Shown piece by piece: positions 16,348-26,263 of a stretch of DNA of 43,764 nt; the first letter of the stretch is position 1, and each line of letters opens with the position of its first letter. The notes under the pieces were generated by a model. It saw only the letters and a program-made list of their open reading frames with translations, was not told the DNA's origin and searched no databases. This DNA is from Desulfonatronovibrio sp. (GTDB lineage Bacteria; Desulfobacterota; Desulfovibrionia; Desulfovibrionales; Desulfonatronovibrionaceae), in assembly GCA_003566455.1 (NCBI GenBank), contig PXDF01000010.1:1-43764 (forward strand), written 5' to 3'. The position numbers were made by a program, and so were the translations under genes.

Positions 16348-17085
16348 CTACAGGCTGAATGATTCTCCCAGATATACTGTCCTGGCCCTTGTGTCTTGGA
16401 TTATTTCCGATGGTGTTCCATCCAGAATCACCTGACCTTCATAAACAATGGAAGCCCGGTCGCAAATTTTCAGAGTTTCTCTGACATTGTGATCAGAAAT
16501 CAGGATTCCGATATTTTTTTGTTTAAGCCTCAATATTATTTTCTGAATATCATCCACAGCTATGGGATCAATCCCGGCAAAGGGTTCGTCCAGGAGAATA
16601 AATTTTGGATTTTTGATAAGCGCCCTGGCAATCTCCAGCCGCCTGCGTTCACCCCCGGACAAGAAAGACGCTTTTTGATGAGCCAGTTTGTGTATGCCCA
16701 GCTCGTTCATCAATTCATCAGCCTTTTTTTTTCGATCCTGCTTATTACTATGAGTATATTCAAGAATAAGCATAAGGTTTTCAAGAACAGTCAGTTTTTT
16801 AAAAATTGAGCTTTCCTGGGGCAGATAACTAATGCCCAGTCCGGCCCGCCTGGGCAGGGAATGACTGGTTATGTCCTCATGGTCAAAGACCACATTGCCT
16901 CTGCTTGGCGAGATAATACCCACGAGCATGTAAAAAGTGGTGGTTTTTCCTGCCCCATTGGGACCCAGAAGCCCGACGATTTCTCCGCGCCTGATATCCA
17001 GGGAAATTCCCTTGACTACAAGCCTTTTGCCGTACTGCTTGTAAACCTCAATGGCCTTGAAACTATCCACAGATGACTTATTCAC
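16348..17085 (-). CDS. lptB: LPS export ABC transporter ATP-binding protein LptB
   Basis: LptB is the cytoplasmic ATPase of the LptB2FGC complex that extracts lipopolysaccharide from the inner membrane. The 245-residue protein shows Walker A GPNGAGKTT (41-49), signature LSGGERRRLEIARAL, Walker B FILLDEPFAGID and a switch His in LISDHNVRETL. The start is a GTG overlapping the lptA stop by 8 nt, so translation is coupled. The partners lptF and lptG are not in the window. Confidence 0.95.
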   Translation of the reverse strand: MNKSSVDSFKAIEVYKQYGKRLVVKGISLDIRRGEIVGLLGPNGAGKTTTFYMLVGIISPSRGNVVFDHEDITSHSLPRRAGLGISYLPQESSIFKKLTVLENLMLILEYTHSNKQDRKKKADELMNELGIHKLAHQKASFLSGGERRRLEIARALIKNPKFILLDEPFAGIDPIAVDDIQKIILRLKQKNIGILISDHNVRETLKICDRASIVYEGQVILDGTPSEIIQDTRARTVYLGESFSL

Positions 17086-17590
17086 GGGTTTCTGAATCCG
17101 AGTGGAAGATTACCCTGACCCTTTTCTCTGGTCCCCCCAGGACTTCGGAGGTATTTTCATTCATATTCAGGATTATGGTTTCTCCCTCAACGCTGTTTTG
17201 ACCCTCAACCAGCCTGGGACTTCCTTCAAGCCGGGCAATACCTGTATCTGGAGAATATGTGAGCAGGTCACTATGCCCATCTCTGCCGTCACTTCTGATG
17301 AGAACTTCGCCTCTGGCCAGGATTTTTTCAATGTTTTCCTGCTGGCCAGGAAGATCATTTTCCTGACCGGGTTTAAGGAAAACATGCAGTTCATCTGACC
17401 AGAGCTCAAAATCTGGCCTGACAACATGAACATTACCGGAAAATATTACGAGATTTTCCTTGCCTGTGTAGGTCATTTTATCCGAAGTGATGTCTGTGGA
17501 ATGGTTCTGGCCATCTTCCATGCCAAAGACCAGGGTTTTGGCTAAAATAATTAACACATAACATAAAAAGACTGTTGATATTTTTTTCAT
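17078..17590 (-). CDS. lptA: LPS periplasmic bridge protein LptA
   Basis: LptA oligomers form the periplasmic bridge carrying LPS from LptC to the outer-membrane LptD. The 170-residue protein has a signal peptide (KKISTVFLCYVLIILAKTLVFG), then an OstA-type beta-jellyroll with repeated ITSDKMTYTGKENLVIFSGN-like strands. I start at the ATG at 17590. An in-frame TTG two codons upstream is possible but adds nothing to the signal peptide. It overlaps lptB and is separated from lptC by a 131-nt leader with its own candidate promoter. Confidence 0.88.
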   Translation of the reverse strand: MKKISTVFLCYVLIILAKTLVFGMEDGQNHSTDITSDKMTYTGKENLVIFSGNVHVVRPDFELWSDELHVFLKPGQENDLPGQQENIEKILARGEVLIRSDGRDGHSDLLTYSPDTGIARLEGSPRLVEGQNSVEGETIILNMNENTSEVLGGPEKRVRVIFHSDSETRE

Positions 17591-17603
17591 AAACAACTCA
17601 CTT

Positions 17604-17660
17604 CAGGCCTGAATGGCCTGGATCTATCCTTGTCTGGCCACTGTCTGGAGCAAACTCCAG
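17604..17660 (-). promoter_or_regulatory. Two hairpins in the lptA leader
   Basis: CAGGCC/GGCCTG with a 5-nt loop (17604-17620) and CTGGAG/CTCCAG with a 4-nt loop (17645-17660) lie between the candidate promoter and lptA. Neither has a U-run. They may stabilise or regulate the lptA-lptB-rpoN message; that is inference. Confidence 0.3.
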
Positions 17661-17671
17661 CAAGTTATCAA

Positions 17672-17700
17672 AATATAAGATACTGGATTTCATTTTGCAA
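17672..17700 (-). promoter_or_regulatory. Candidate internal sigma-70 promoter for lptA-lptB
   Basis: On the minus strand TTGCAA (4 of 6) is followed after 17 nt by TATATT (5 of 6), with transcription predicted to start about 75 nt before lptA. A perfect TTGACA occurs about 10 nt further upstream but at poor spacing. In E. coli the lptAB genes also have their own stress-responsive promoter, which makes an internal promoter here plausible. Confidence 0.4.
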
Positions 17701-17721
17701 GAGGGCCTGTCAACGCTGTGT

Positions 17722-18258
17722 TTATGGCAGAAAAGTGCTGACTCCTCCTGTTGCCACTATCTGGTCTTGATCAATATTGAATCTGGCTTCAGGACTTTTG
17801 ACCGTGATCCCACGCCCTCTGAAGACCACGTTGTCTTCAAGAAGTATATAGTTTTCTCCGCCCACGTAAGTCGCCTTGTCTGAATTTACCGTTATCTCGC
17901 CGTGATCAGCCCGGACATCTGGCCAGAGGTGGACAAGGTTTTCCTGTTGAAGGACCATCCCCTGGGAGGCCCTGATTACCAAGGAGCCGGCATTATCTCG
18001 GGTATGATAGGTGATAGCCGGATTATCTAGGACAAAGACATCTTTATCTTCAAGAAAACCGGCATTATCTGAGAGCAGCTCCCAACTGCTTTTTCCTTCC
18101 TGTCCCTGGATCAAACTGAAATCCCTGATATTCATGTCAACCTCCATCTGGTGCCTGATTTCAGTCAGCCTGGGACCTGGACTTCTTTGCCAGAAAGTCA
18201 GAAAAAGAACAAACAGGACAGCCGCGCTGAAAAAAATAGGGGCAAGTTTTCTAACCAT
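17722..18258 (-). CDS. lptC: LPS export protein LptC
   Basis: LptC is the bitopic inner-membrane protein that receives LPS from LptB2FG and hands it to LptA. The 178-residue product has one N-terminal membrane anchor (IFFSAAVLFVLFLTFW) and a periplasmic jellyroll domain. Sequence conservation in this family is low; the assignment rests on domain size, anchor and position between kdsC and lptA. Its ATG overlaps the kdsC stop by 8 nt. Confidence 0.87.
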   Translation of the reverse strand: MVRKLAPIFFSAAVLFVLFLTFWQRSPGPRLTEIRHQMEVDMNIRDFSLIQGQEGKSSWELLSDNAGFLEDKDVFVLDNPAITYHTRDNAGSLVIRASQGMVLQQENLVHLWPDVRADHGEITVNSDKATYVGGENYILLEDNVVFRGRGITVKSPEARFNIDQDQIVATGGVSTFLP

Positions 18259-18787
18259 TTAATGATGTCCACTTTTCCCATTGTTTTTCCAGTTTGCCCT
18301 GTGCGCTGAGTATAAAAGTTATTGCTTCCCTGACTGCCCCGTGACCGCCTCTGGCCTGGCTGATCCACTTTGCGATCCTGATTATTTCAGGCTGAGCGTT
18401 GACCACAGCCATGGGCAGGCCAACCATCAGCATGGGAGCAGCATCCACCCAGTCATCTCCAATATAGGCCATTTCACCAAGGCTAATATCTTCATCCCTT
18501 GCCAGTTGTCCAATAAGGGGAGCTTTTTCAGTAAAGCCATGGAAATAGTGCTTTATGCCTAATTCACTGACCCTGGACTGCACTGCAGATGAGGAGAGAC
18601 CTGACATGACGGCCAGCTTCAGTCCGGCTGCCTGGGCAAGTTTTATTCCCAGGCCATCCTGGACATTGAATCTTTTCGTGATCCGGCCCATGGAATCATA
18701 ATATAGACCGCCGTCTGTCAAAACGCCATCCACGTCCATAATCAGCAGTTTGATTCCGGCAGTAACAGCAAAAATATCCTGATCCAT
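18251..18787 (-). CDS. kdsC: 3-deoxy-D-manno-octulosonate 8-phosphate phosphatase
   Basis: KdsC removes the phosphate from KDO-8-phosphate to give KDO, a core LPS sugar. The 178-residue HAD-family protein has catalytic motif I MDVDGVLTDG with Asp18 and Asp20, motif II in AVMSGLSS, and motif IV IGDDWVDAAP. There is no cap domain, as expected for the tetrameric KdsC type. It lies 44 nt after kdsA and overlaps lptC, placing KDO synthesis directly before LPS export. Confidence 0.94.
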   Translation of the reverse strand: MDQDIFAVTAGIKLLIMDVDGVLTDGGLYYDSMGRITKRFNVQDGLGIKLAQAAGLKLAVMSGLSSSAVQSRVSELGIKHYFHGFTEKAPLIGQLARDEDISLGEMAYIGDDWVDAAPMLMVGLPMAVVNAQPEIIRIAKWISQARGGHGAVREAITFILSAQGKLEKQWEKWTSLNG

Positions 18788-18831
18788 TGCAATATCCTTA
18801 TTTAATCAGGGTTGGGAGAGGATTAAGAGGT

Positions 18832-19647
18832 TTAGGACGGCTCATGACCGTTGGAAGAGAGCCTGATCTCAAGAAGTTTTTTTAATAGAGGCTTCAACTT
18901 GTCCAGAGGCCAGGAATTGGGGCCATCGCACAGGGCCTGATCAGGAAAAGGATGGACTTCCATAAAGACTCCGTCTGTTCCTGCGGCAACCGATGCTCTG
19001 GCCAGCACCGGGACAAATTCTCTTTGCCCCCCCGAGCTGACTCCCTTTCCGCCGGGAATCTGAACAGAATGAGTGGCGTCAAAGATTACCGGATATCCCA
19101 AGTCTTTCATAACAGGGAAAGACCTGAAGTCAACCACCAGATTATTATAACCAAAAATCGACCCTCTTTCAGTGAGCCATATCCTGTGGTTTCCATGAGT
19201 CCTGATTTTTGAGACTACCTGAGCCATATCCCATGGCGCAAGAAATTGTCCTTTTTTTACATTTATGATTTTGCCGGTTGCGGCTGCTGCCAGAAGAATA
19301 TCTGTCTGTCTGCATAAAAAGGCCGGAACCTGGATAATGTCCACCACCTCTGCCGCAGTTTCGGCCTGATCCGGAGAATGAATATCAGTGATCAAGGGCA
19401 GTCCGGTTTTGTCTTTGATTGATGACAGCCATTCAAGACCCTGTTTTAATCCTGGACCGCGGAAACTTGTGACAGAGGTGCGGTTGGCTTTGTCAAAGGA
19501 ACTTTTGAAGATTACTGGAATTTTCAGATCATTACTGATCTCGGCTATTGTACAGGCAATCTCCATGGCTGGTTCAAGCCCCTCCAGGACACATGGACCG
19601 AGTATAAAAAAAAGTTCTTTTTGACTTCGGGTAAAGATATCAGACAT
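18832..19647 (-). CDS. kdsA: KDO-8-phosphate synthase
   Basis: KdsA condenses arabinose 5-phosphate with phosphoenolpyruvate to make KDO-8-phosphate in the cytoplasm. The 271-residue TIM-barrel protein starts with [11 protein letters not shown]. The Cys in GPCV is the metal ligand of the metal-dependent class (as in Aquifex), in contrast to the Asn of the metal-independent E. coli enzyme. Other family motifs are [34 protein letters not shown] and [12 protein letters not shown]. It starts 6 nt after the pyrG stop, so the two are co-transcribed. Confidence 0.95.
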   Translation of the reverse strand: MSDIFTRSQKELFFILGPCVLEGLEPAMEIACTIAEISNDLKIPVIFKSSFDKANRTSVTSFRGPGLKQGLEWLSSIKDKTGLPLITDIHSPDQAETAAEVVDIIQVPAFLCRQTDILLAAAATGKIINVKKGQFLAPWDMAQVVSKIRTHGNHRIWLTERGSIFGYNNLVVDFRSFPVMKDLGYPVIFDATHSVQIPGGKGVSSGGQREFVPVLARASVAAGTDGVFMEVHPFPDQALCDGPNSWPLDKLKPLLKKLLEIRLSSNGHEPS

Positions 19648-19653
19648 GTCAGC

Positions 19654-21357
<1,704 letters not shown>

Positions 21358-21395
21358 TTAAGCAAAAAACTAGAAAATCAGTTCAGCCAGAAGTC

Positions 21396-21424
21396 TTATT
21401 AGCTCAACAGAGTGCAATTGCCAA
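21396..21424 (-). promoter_or_regulatory. Candidate sigma-70 promoter for pyrG-kdsA
   Basis: Minus-strand TTGGCA (5 of 6) is followed after 17 nt by TAATAA (3 of 6). The predicted start is about 105 nt before the pyrG ATG. No CTP-sensing pyrG attenuator was recognised. Confidence 0.33.
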
Positions 21425-21469
21425 GCATGTTATTTTTGATAAAGAAAAAATTGAAAGCAAGGACCTTTG

Positions 21470-21498
21470 TTGACAGATAGAAGGGGAGCAGGTAGTTT
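21470..21498 (+). promoter_or_regulatory. Candidate sigma-70 promoter for adk
   Basis: A perfect TTGACA is followed after 17 nt by TAGTTT (3 of 6). Transcription would begin near 21505, downstream of an in-frame GTG at 21502. That supports translation from the TTG at 21529 rather than the GTG. Confidence 0.4.
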
Positions 21499-21515
21499 CA
21501 AGTGAAATTTTTATC

Positions 21516-21522
21516 AAGGAGG
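21516..21522 (+). promoter_or_regulatory. Ribosome binding site that sets the adk TTG start
   Basis: A perfect AAGGAGG lies 6 nt before the TTG at 21529. The earlier in-frame GTG at 21502 has no such site and would add nine residues foreign to the family. Confidence 0.85.
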
Positions 21523-21528
21523 CATAAA

Positions 21529-22200
21529 TTGAATAGTTTAATTTTTGGTCCAAATGGCAGCGGCAAGGGCACTCAGGGTTCACTGGTCAAACAGAAGTAC
21601 AACCTGGCGCACATTGAATCAGGCGCCATATTCAGACAGCACATCGGTCAGGGTACTGATCTCGGTAAAAAGGCCAAGGAGTATATCGACCGGGGCGAAT
21701 TGGTTCCTGATGACATTACCATACCCATGGTTCTGGAAACCCTGAAGGAGAAAGGTGCTGAGGGCTGGCTTCTGGACGGTTTTCCAAGAAATATTGTTCA
21801 GGCCAAAAAGCTGTGGGAGGCTCTGAATGAGGCAGGCATGAAACTCGATTATGTCATCGAAATCCTTTTGCCCAGAGAAGTGGCCAAAAACAGGATCATG
21901 GGGAGAAGGCTCTGCGACAATGACCCGAACCATCCTAACAATATTTTTATAGATGCCATCAAGCCGGACGGCGACAAGTGCCGGGTTTGCGGAGGAGGGC
22001 TCAAGACCAGGGCTGATGATCAGGACGAGGAAGCCATAGATAAGAGACACAACATATACTATGATGATAAGACCGGTACCCTCGCGGCCGCGTATTTTTT
22101 CAAAAACATGGCTGACAAGGAAGGCTACAAGTACATTGAACTTAATGGAGAGGGCAGTATTGACCAGATCAAGGACATTCTTCTGAAACAGCTGGATTAG
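21529..22200 (+). CDS. adk: Adenylate kinase with Cys/His metal site
   Basis: Adenylate kinase converts ATP and AMP to two ADP. The 223-residue protein, started at TTG, begins MNSLIFGPNGSGKGTQ with P-loop GPNGSGKGT (7-15). It also has the NMP-binding region, LLDGFPRN, and a LID domain. In the LID, Cys129, His135, Cys151 and Cys154 follow a C-x5-H-x15-C-x2-C pattern. This spacing and numbering match the zinc, cobalt or iron site described for Desulfovibrio gigas adenylate kinase. In sulfate reducers this enzyme recycles the AMP made during sulfate activation, so it is metabolically central. The gene has its own promoter and a following hairpin, suggesting a single-gene transcript. Confidence 0.95.
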   Translation: MNSLIFGPNGSGKGTQGSLVKQKYNLAHIESGAIFRQHIGQGTDLGKKAKEYIDRGELVPDDITIPMVLETLKEKGAEGWLLDGFPRNIVQAKKLWEALNEAGMKLDYVIEILLPREVAKNRIMGRRLCDNDPNHPNNIFIDAIKPDGDKCRVCGGGLKTRADDQDEEAIDKRHNIYYDDKTGTLAAAYFFKNMADKEGYKYIELNGEGSIDQIKDILLKQLD

Positions 22201-22268
22201 CCATAAATAGAATATGGTTGATCAACAAGATGTGGATTGTCTGCAAATTAAGTCAACCTGATTTATAC

Positions 22269-22289
22269 GGGGCGCTGCAGCGCCCCTTT
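22269..22289 (+). terminator. Terminator-like hairpin after adk
   Basis: GGGGCGC and GCGCCCC form a 7-bp GC stem around a TGCA loop, followed by only three T residues. It lies about 70 nt after the adk stop. The short T-run makes it a weak intrinsic terminator. Confidence 0.5.
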
Positions 22290-22380
22290 GCAGGCCGTTT
22301 CGCTCGTCTCGACACATAGAGAATCGCTAAGTCAGATGTGTGTTAATGACGTTTTCAATAATCTGTGAAATGGTGATTAC

Positions 22381-22866
22381 ATGGAAGTTAATATTATCTC
22401 CCCGGAACAAAATCTCCCCCTGGACAGGGCTTACATGGTCAGCATAGTGATCAGGTCATTCAAGGGAAGAAAGGATGTGGAAGTTCATCTCTACAGACCC
22501 AGCTGGGATCAGTCAGAAGAAAACAGTTATAATTGGGATCTGATTATCAGTCAGACTCCCGGCCAGACCGGGCATGATCTGGAAAAGTCCAGACACGTGG
22601 TTATGGAGTCATTCACAGTTGAGGAACGTGACAGTCTGGTTGGCTATCTTCAGGACAGATATTCCCAGAAACTAAGGACGATCAATAGTGCCCCCCTTTC
22701 GTTTCCAGTTCCAGGCGGCCTTATGCCTTTATCCATGTTGCCGGAAAATGAGAATCACGGGCGGATCAGGTTTGACCAGATTCCAAACTATACTCTTTCT
22801 TTTCCAGTGCATGGCTTTTATGATTTGAGTGCTCATGCGCCTATTTTGACCGGAGAAGAGGTTTAA
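22381..22866 (+). CDS. Hypothetical protein, not recognised
   Basis: I do not recognise this 161-residue protein. It has no signal peptide, membrane segment, Cys or obvious catalytic motif. The first half (about 1-60) alternates short hydrophobic strands with charged turns (AYMVSIVIRSFKGRKDVEVHLY), and the middle has an acidic amphipathic helix (EERDSLVGYLQDRYSQ). The C-terminal 50 residues are Pro-rich with the near-repeat SFPVPGG and SFPVHGF. Codon use resembles the flanking genes and no better frame overlaps it, which supports it being real. It stands alone between adk and convergent aat. The ribosome binding site is weak (AATGGTG). Confidence 0.6.
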   Translation: MEVNIISPEQNLPLDRAYMVSIVIRSFKGRKDVEVHLYRPSWDQSEENSYNWDLIISQTPGQTGHDLEKSRHVVMESFTVEERDSLVGYLQDRYSQKLRTINSAPLSFPVPGGLMPLSMLPENENHGRIRFDQIPNYTLSFPVHGFYDLSAHAPILTGEEV

Positions 22867-22995
22867 CAGGGGTAACAGCCTTTTCAACAAGGATTTTTTA
22901 GTCAAGCTGATAAGACTGAACTAACTGAATATTCAGGCGGCAAGAGGCAAGCCCCTTGATTTCAAGGCCAATGTTTTTGACCGTAACCAGTCAGA

Positions 22996-23682
22996 TCAGG
23001 CCGAGTAATGCCACTTTCCTGTTTTATCCTTTTCACCGGCCGCTGCTTCCAGCTGTTTCAAAAACTCGTTTCTTGACACTTCATGTGCGCCAAATCTGAG
23101 CATGTGTCTGGTTGTCTGTTGACAATCCATAAAATGGTAGCCATTTTCCTTGAGAAAGCGCATCAGGTGAACCAGGGCGACTTTTGAGGCATCAGGAGCA
23201 TGGTAATACATTGATTCGCCAAAAAACGCTTTTCCCAACGCAACACCGTAGATTCCACCCTTAAGACAAGAGCCTTGCCAGGTTTCAAAAGAATGGGCCA
23301 CTCCTGCCTTATGCAACCTGATATATGCTTCAATCATTTCAGGTACCAGCCATGTTCCGTTCCATCCAGGCCTGGTTACAAGGGAACAGTTTTCAATAAC
23401 CATCTCAAAAGCGGTATCTGAAGAGACTCTGAATTTTTCCGAGTTGATAACCCGTCGCAGGCTTTTGGGAATATGGACTTGATCAGGATAAAGCAGCAGT
23501 CTGGGTTCAGGGCACCACCATAAAATTGGTGATCCCGGACCATACCAGGGGAAAATGCCTTGAGAATAGGCCATTAGAAGTCTTGTTTCACTTAAATCTC
23601 CGCCTATGGCCAGGAGACCGTCGGGATCGGCCAGGCTGGGATGTGGAAAAACAGGTTCCCTGGTCAGGAAAAAAGCGCTCAC
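22996..23682 (-). CDS. aat: Leucyl/phenylalanyl-tRNA-protein transferase
   Basis: Aat adds Leu or Phe to proteins with N-terminal Lys or Arg, creating N-degrons that ClpS delivers to ClpAP. The 228-residue protein has the family motifs FPHPSLADPDGLLAIGGDL, SQGIFPWY, ILWWCPEPR, GGIYGVALGKAFFGESM and FMDCQ. Its ATG overlaps the clpA stop (ATGA), so it is translated with clpA and clpS. E. coli has FGESMFS where this protein has FGESMYY, a small variation. It ends convergent to an unrecognised gene, with no clear terminator in the 129-nt gap. Confidence 0.95.
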   Translation of the reverse strand: MSAFFLTREPVFPHPSLADPDGLLAIGGDLSETRLLMAYSQGIFPWYGPGSPILWWCPEPRLLLYPDQVHIPKSLRRVINSEKFRVSSDTAFEMVIENCSLVTRPGWNGTWLVPEMIEAYIRLHKAGVAHSFETWQGSCLKGGIYGVALGKAFFGESMYYHAPDASKVALVHLMRFLKENGYHFMDCQQTTRHMLRFGAHEVSRNEFLKQLEAAAGEKDKTGKWHYSA

Positions 23683-25916
23683 TTGAATTGCAACTGGTTT
23701 TTCTTGTTGTTCAGTTCAATTTTGATGGCGGTTTTTTTGTCCAGGTTTTCAAAAAGAAGTTTTTCTGCCAGAGGGTCCTTGATCATTTCCTGCATGACCC
23801 TGGACAATGGCCGTGCTCCAAACATCGGGTCATACCCCTTTCTGGCAAGCCATGATCTGGCAGGTCCTGAAAGGGTTAGAACAACCTTTTTATCTTTAAG
23901 CTGGCGGTTAAGTTCATTGATGTTTTTATCCACAATAAGCTCCATCACCTTGGAGCTCAAAGCTTCAAAAGTCACTATGGCATCAAGGCGGTTGCGAAAT
24001 TCCGGGCTGAACAATTTTTCCACCGCGGCAATACCTTTGGCAGTAAGGTCGTCCTTGGCTTCCTGGCCAAAGCCGATGCTTTTGGAGCCCATTTCCCTGG
24101 CCCCTGCATTGGATGTCATGAGGAGGATTACGTGTCTGAAATCCGCCTTTCTGCCGTTGTTGTCGGTAAGGGTGGCATAGTCCATGATCTGGAGAAGGAT
24201 ATTAAACATATCCGGATGGGCTTTTTCAATTTCGTCCAGCAAAAGCACGCTGTAAGGACTCTTGCGGATGGCTTCAGTGAGAAGTCCGCCCTGGTCAAAA
24301 CCCACATAACCCGGGGGAGCTCCGATTAACCTGGCCACTGCGTGTTTTTCCATGTATTCGCTCATATCAAAGCGGATAAATTTAATTCCAAGAACCTCTG
24401 CCAGCTGCTTGGAAAGTTCAGTCTTGCCCACTCCGGTGGGGCCGATCATAAGAAAGCTCCCCACAGGCTTGTTCTCTTCGCGAAGCCCGGCTCTGGATCT
24501 TTTAATGGCCCTGGCCAGTGTATCCACAGCCTTATCCTGGCCAAAAATAACATTTTTCAGATCTCTGTCCAGATCCAAAAGCTTGCCCTTGTCAGAAGAA
24601 GATATCTGTCTGGCTGGAATTTTGGCCATAGAGGCAATGACCCTTTCAATATCCTTTGGCGTGACTTGTTTTTTTCCCCTGGGGGCACCCTCAAGAACAT
24701 GGACCGCTCCTGCCTCGTCCATTACGTCAATAGCCTTGTCTGGAAGAAAGCGATCATTTATGAACCTGGCAGAAAGGTCTACAGCAGCATCAATTGCCGA
24801 GGGCATATATCTTACATGATGGAAATCCTCATAATAAGGTCTCAGCCCTTTGAGGATTTCAACGCTTTCCCGGATACTTGGCTCAGGCAGTTCAATCTTC
24901 TGAAACCTTCTGGACAGAGCCTTGTCCTTTTCAAAATGGTTTTTGTATTCTTCATATGTTGTGGAACCAATGCATCGGATTTCACCTGAAGCCAGGACAG
25001 GCTTTAAAATATTTGAGGCATCCATTGAACCGCCGCTGGTGGCGCCAGCCCCGACGATTGTATGAATCTCGTCAATAAAAAGAATAGCCCCTTTTATTTT
25101 CTGAAGTTCGTTGATCACGCCCTTAAGTCTTGCTTCAAAGTCACCTCTGAATTTGGTTCCGGCAAGAAGAGACCCCATATCCAGAGCATAAATATTTGTT
25201 TTCAGGAAAGTATCAGGGACTTTTCTGTCGGATATCTGAAGAGCCAGGCCTTCAGCCATGGCAGTTTTGCCCACACCGGGGTCACCAACGAAAATAGGGT
25301 TGTTCTTTCTGCGCCGCAGCAAGACCTGGATCACCCTTTTCATTTCAGGTTCACGGCCAACCAGGGGGTCAATAAGCCCCTTACGGGCTTTTTCCACCAG
25401 ATTGTCAGTATACAAGGCCAGGAAGTTACCGTCCTTGTCGCTTTTTTCCTTGGGTCTGCAGTCAGGACAAGCAGACCCGGGCTGATCCGACTCCATTTCG
25501 TGGGAAATATACTCAAGTATGTCAAGACGTGATAAACCCTGGGTGCGCAGATAATACACGGCAAAGGCTTCTTCCTCTTCAAACATGACAGCCAGAAGGT
25601 CACCTGCCTGAATCATATTTTTCCCTGCTGACTGAACATGGCCCAAAGCCCTGTGCATAACCCTCTGCACTCCGATGGTCTGAACTATCTCCCTGTCTCC
25701 AGAAGGAGGCATAACCTCAAGGTGGTCCAGGAAAAATCTCTCCAGCTGGTTCTTGAGCTTAAACATGTCCACCCCACATCCTGAAAGGACTTCCTTGCCC
25801 TTGTCATCGAGAAGGTATGCATAAAGTATATGCTCCAATGTGAGATATTCATGGTGTCTTACTTTTACTTCACGAATAGCTCTGGCAATTATTCTTTCCA
25901 AATCCTTACTTAACAT
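23679..25916 (-). CDS. clpA: ATP-dependent Clp protease ATP-binding subunit ClpA
   Basis: ClpA is the AAA+ unfoldase that feeds substrates to ClpP. The 745-residue protein has an N domain that docks ClpS (about 1-145), a short linker with a CPDC motif, AAA1 with Walker [10 protein letters not shown] and Walker [10 protein letters not shown], and AAA2 with Walker [10 protein letters not shown] and Walker [16 protein letters not shown]-terminal ClpB-type small domain ends it. It lacks the long middle coiled coil of ClpB. It starts directly after the clpS stop and overlaps aat. clpP is not in this window. Confidence 0.96.
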   Translation of the reverse strand: MLSKDLERIIARAIREVKVRHHEYLTLEHILYAYLLDDKGKEVLSGCGVDMFKLKNQLERFFLDHLEVMPPSGDREIVQTIGVQRVMHRALGHVQSAGKNMIQAGDLLAVMFEEEEAFAVYYLRTQGLSRLDILEYISHEMESDQPGSACPDCRPKEKSDKDGNFLALYTDNLVEKARKGLIDPLVGREPEMKRVIQVLLRRRKNNPIFVGDPGVGKTAMAEGLALQISDRKVPDTFLKTNIYALDMGSLLAGTKFRGDFEARLKGVINELQKIKGAILFIDEIHTIVGAGATSGGSMDASNILKPVLASGEIRCIGSTTYEEYKNHFEKDKALSRRFQKIELPEPSIRESVEILKGLRPYYEDFHHVRYMPSAIDAAVDLSARFINDRFLPDKAIDVMDEAGAVHVLEGAPRGKKQVTPKDIERVIASMAKIPARQISSSDKGKLLDLDRDLKNVIFGQDKAVDTLARAIKRSRAGLREENKPVGSFLMIGPTGVGKTELSKQLAEVLGIKFIRFDMSEYMEKHAVARLIGAPPGYVGFDQGGLLTEAIRKSPYSVLLLDEIEKAHPDMFNILLQIMDYATLTDNNGRKADFRHVILLMTSNAGAREMGSKSIGFGQEAKDDLTAKGIAAVEKLFSPEFRNRLDAIVTFEALSSKVMELIVDKNINELNRQLKDKKVVLTLSGPARSWLARKGYDPMFGARPLSRVMQEMIKDPLAEKLLFENLDKKTAIKIELNNKKNQLQFK

Positions 25917-26231
25917 TTAAACCTCTTCCATTGTGCATTTCAGGGGAAACCCCTCTTTTCTGGCCAGATTCTTGACCATGATAACCTTTGTTTCGGCAAC
26001 TTCCTTGGTGTAAACGCCGCATACTCCAATTCCGTTTTTATGCACTTTCATCATAATCTGAACTGCTTCGCCTTCAGTTTTATTAAAGACCTTTTTCAGG
26101 ACATATATTACGAAATCCATAGTGGTATAATCATCGTTGTGCAGCAACACCTTGAATCTTCGCGGCTCTTTTATTTCATCCTCAGCAGATATTTCCGGCG
26201 AAGATTGTGTTCCGGTCAGCTCTTTAGTCAT
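25917..26231 (-). CDS. clpS: ClpA adaptor ClpS
   Basis: ClpS recognises N-degrons and hands them to ClpA. The 104-residue protein has the conserved binding pocket VLLHNDDYTTMDFVIYVL and the helix EGEAVQIMMKVHKNGIGVCG. I chose the ATG at 26231, which gives normal length. An upstream in-frame TTG at 26267 would overlap the truA stop and add twelve residues, with no ribosome binding site. clpA follows with no gap. Confidence 0.93.
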   Translation of the reverse strand: MTKELTGTQSSPEISAEDEIKEPRRFKVLLHNDDYTTMDFVIYVLKKVFNKTEGEAVQIMMKVHKNGIGVCGVYTKEVAETKVIMVKNLARKEGFPLKCTMEEV

Positions 26232-26263
26232 AGTTTCTAAGCCTAATATTTTTTGAAAAAAAG

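Noticed and set aside
21502-21528. Upstream GTG start for adk
   Set aside because: It would add nine basic residues not seen in the family; the perfect ribosome binding site and the predicted transcription start both point to the TTG at 21529.
22867-22995. TTTTCAACAAG in the gap after the 161-residue gene, shared with the right end of the mreB-upstream element
   Set aside because: The 11-nt match is not extended by a second end or inverted repeat, so a second element copy is not supported.
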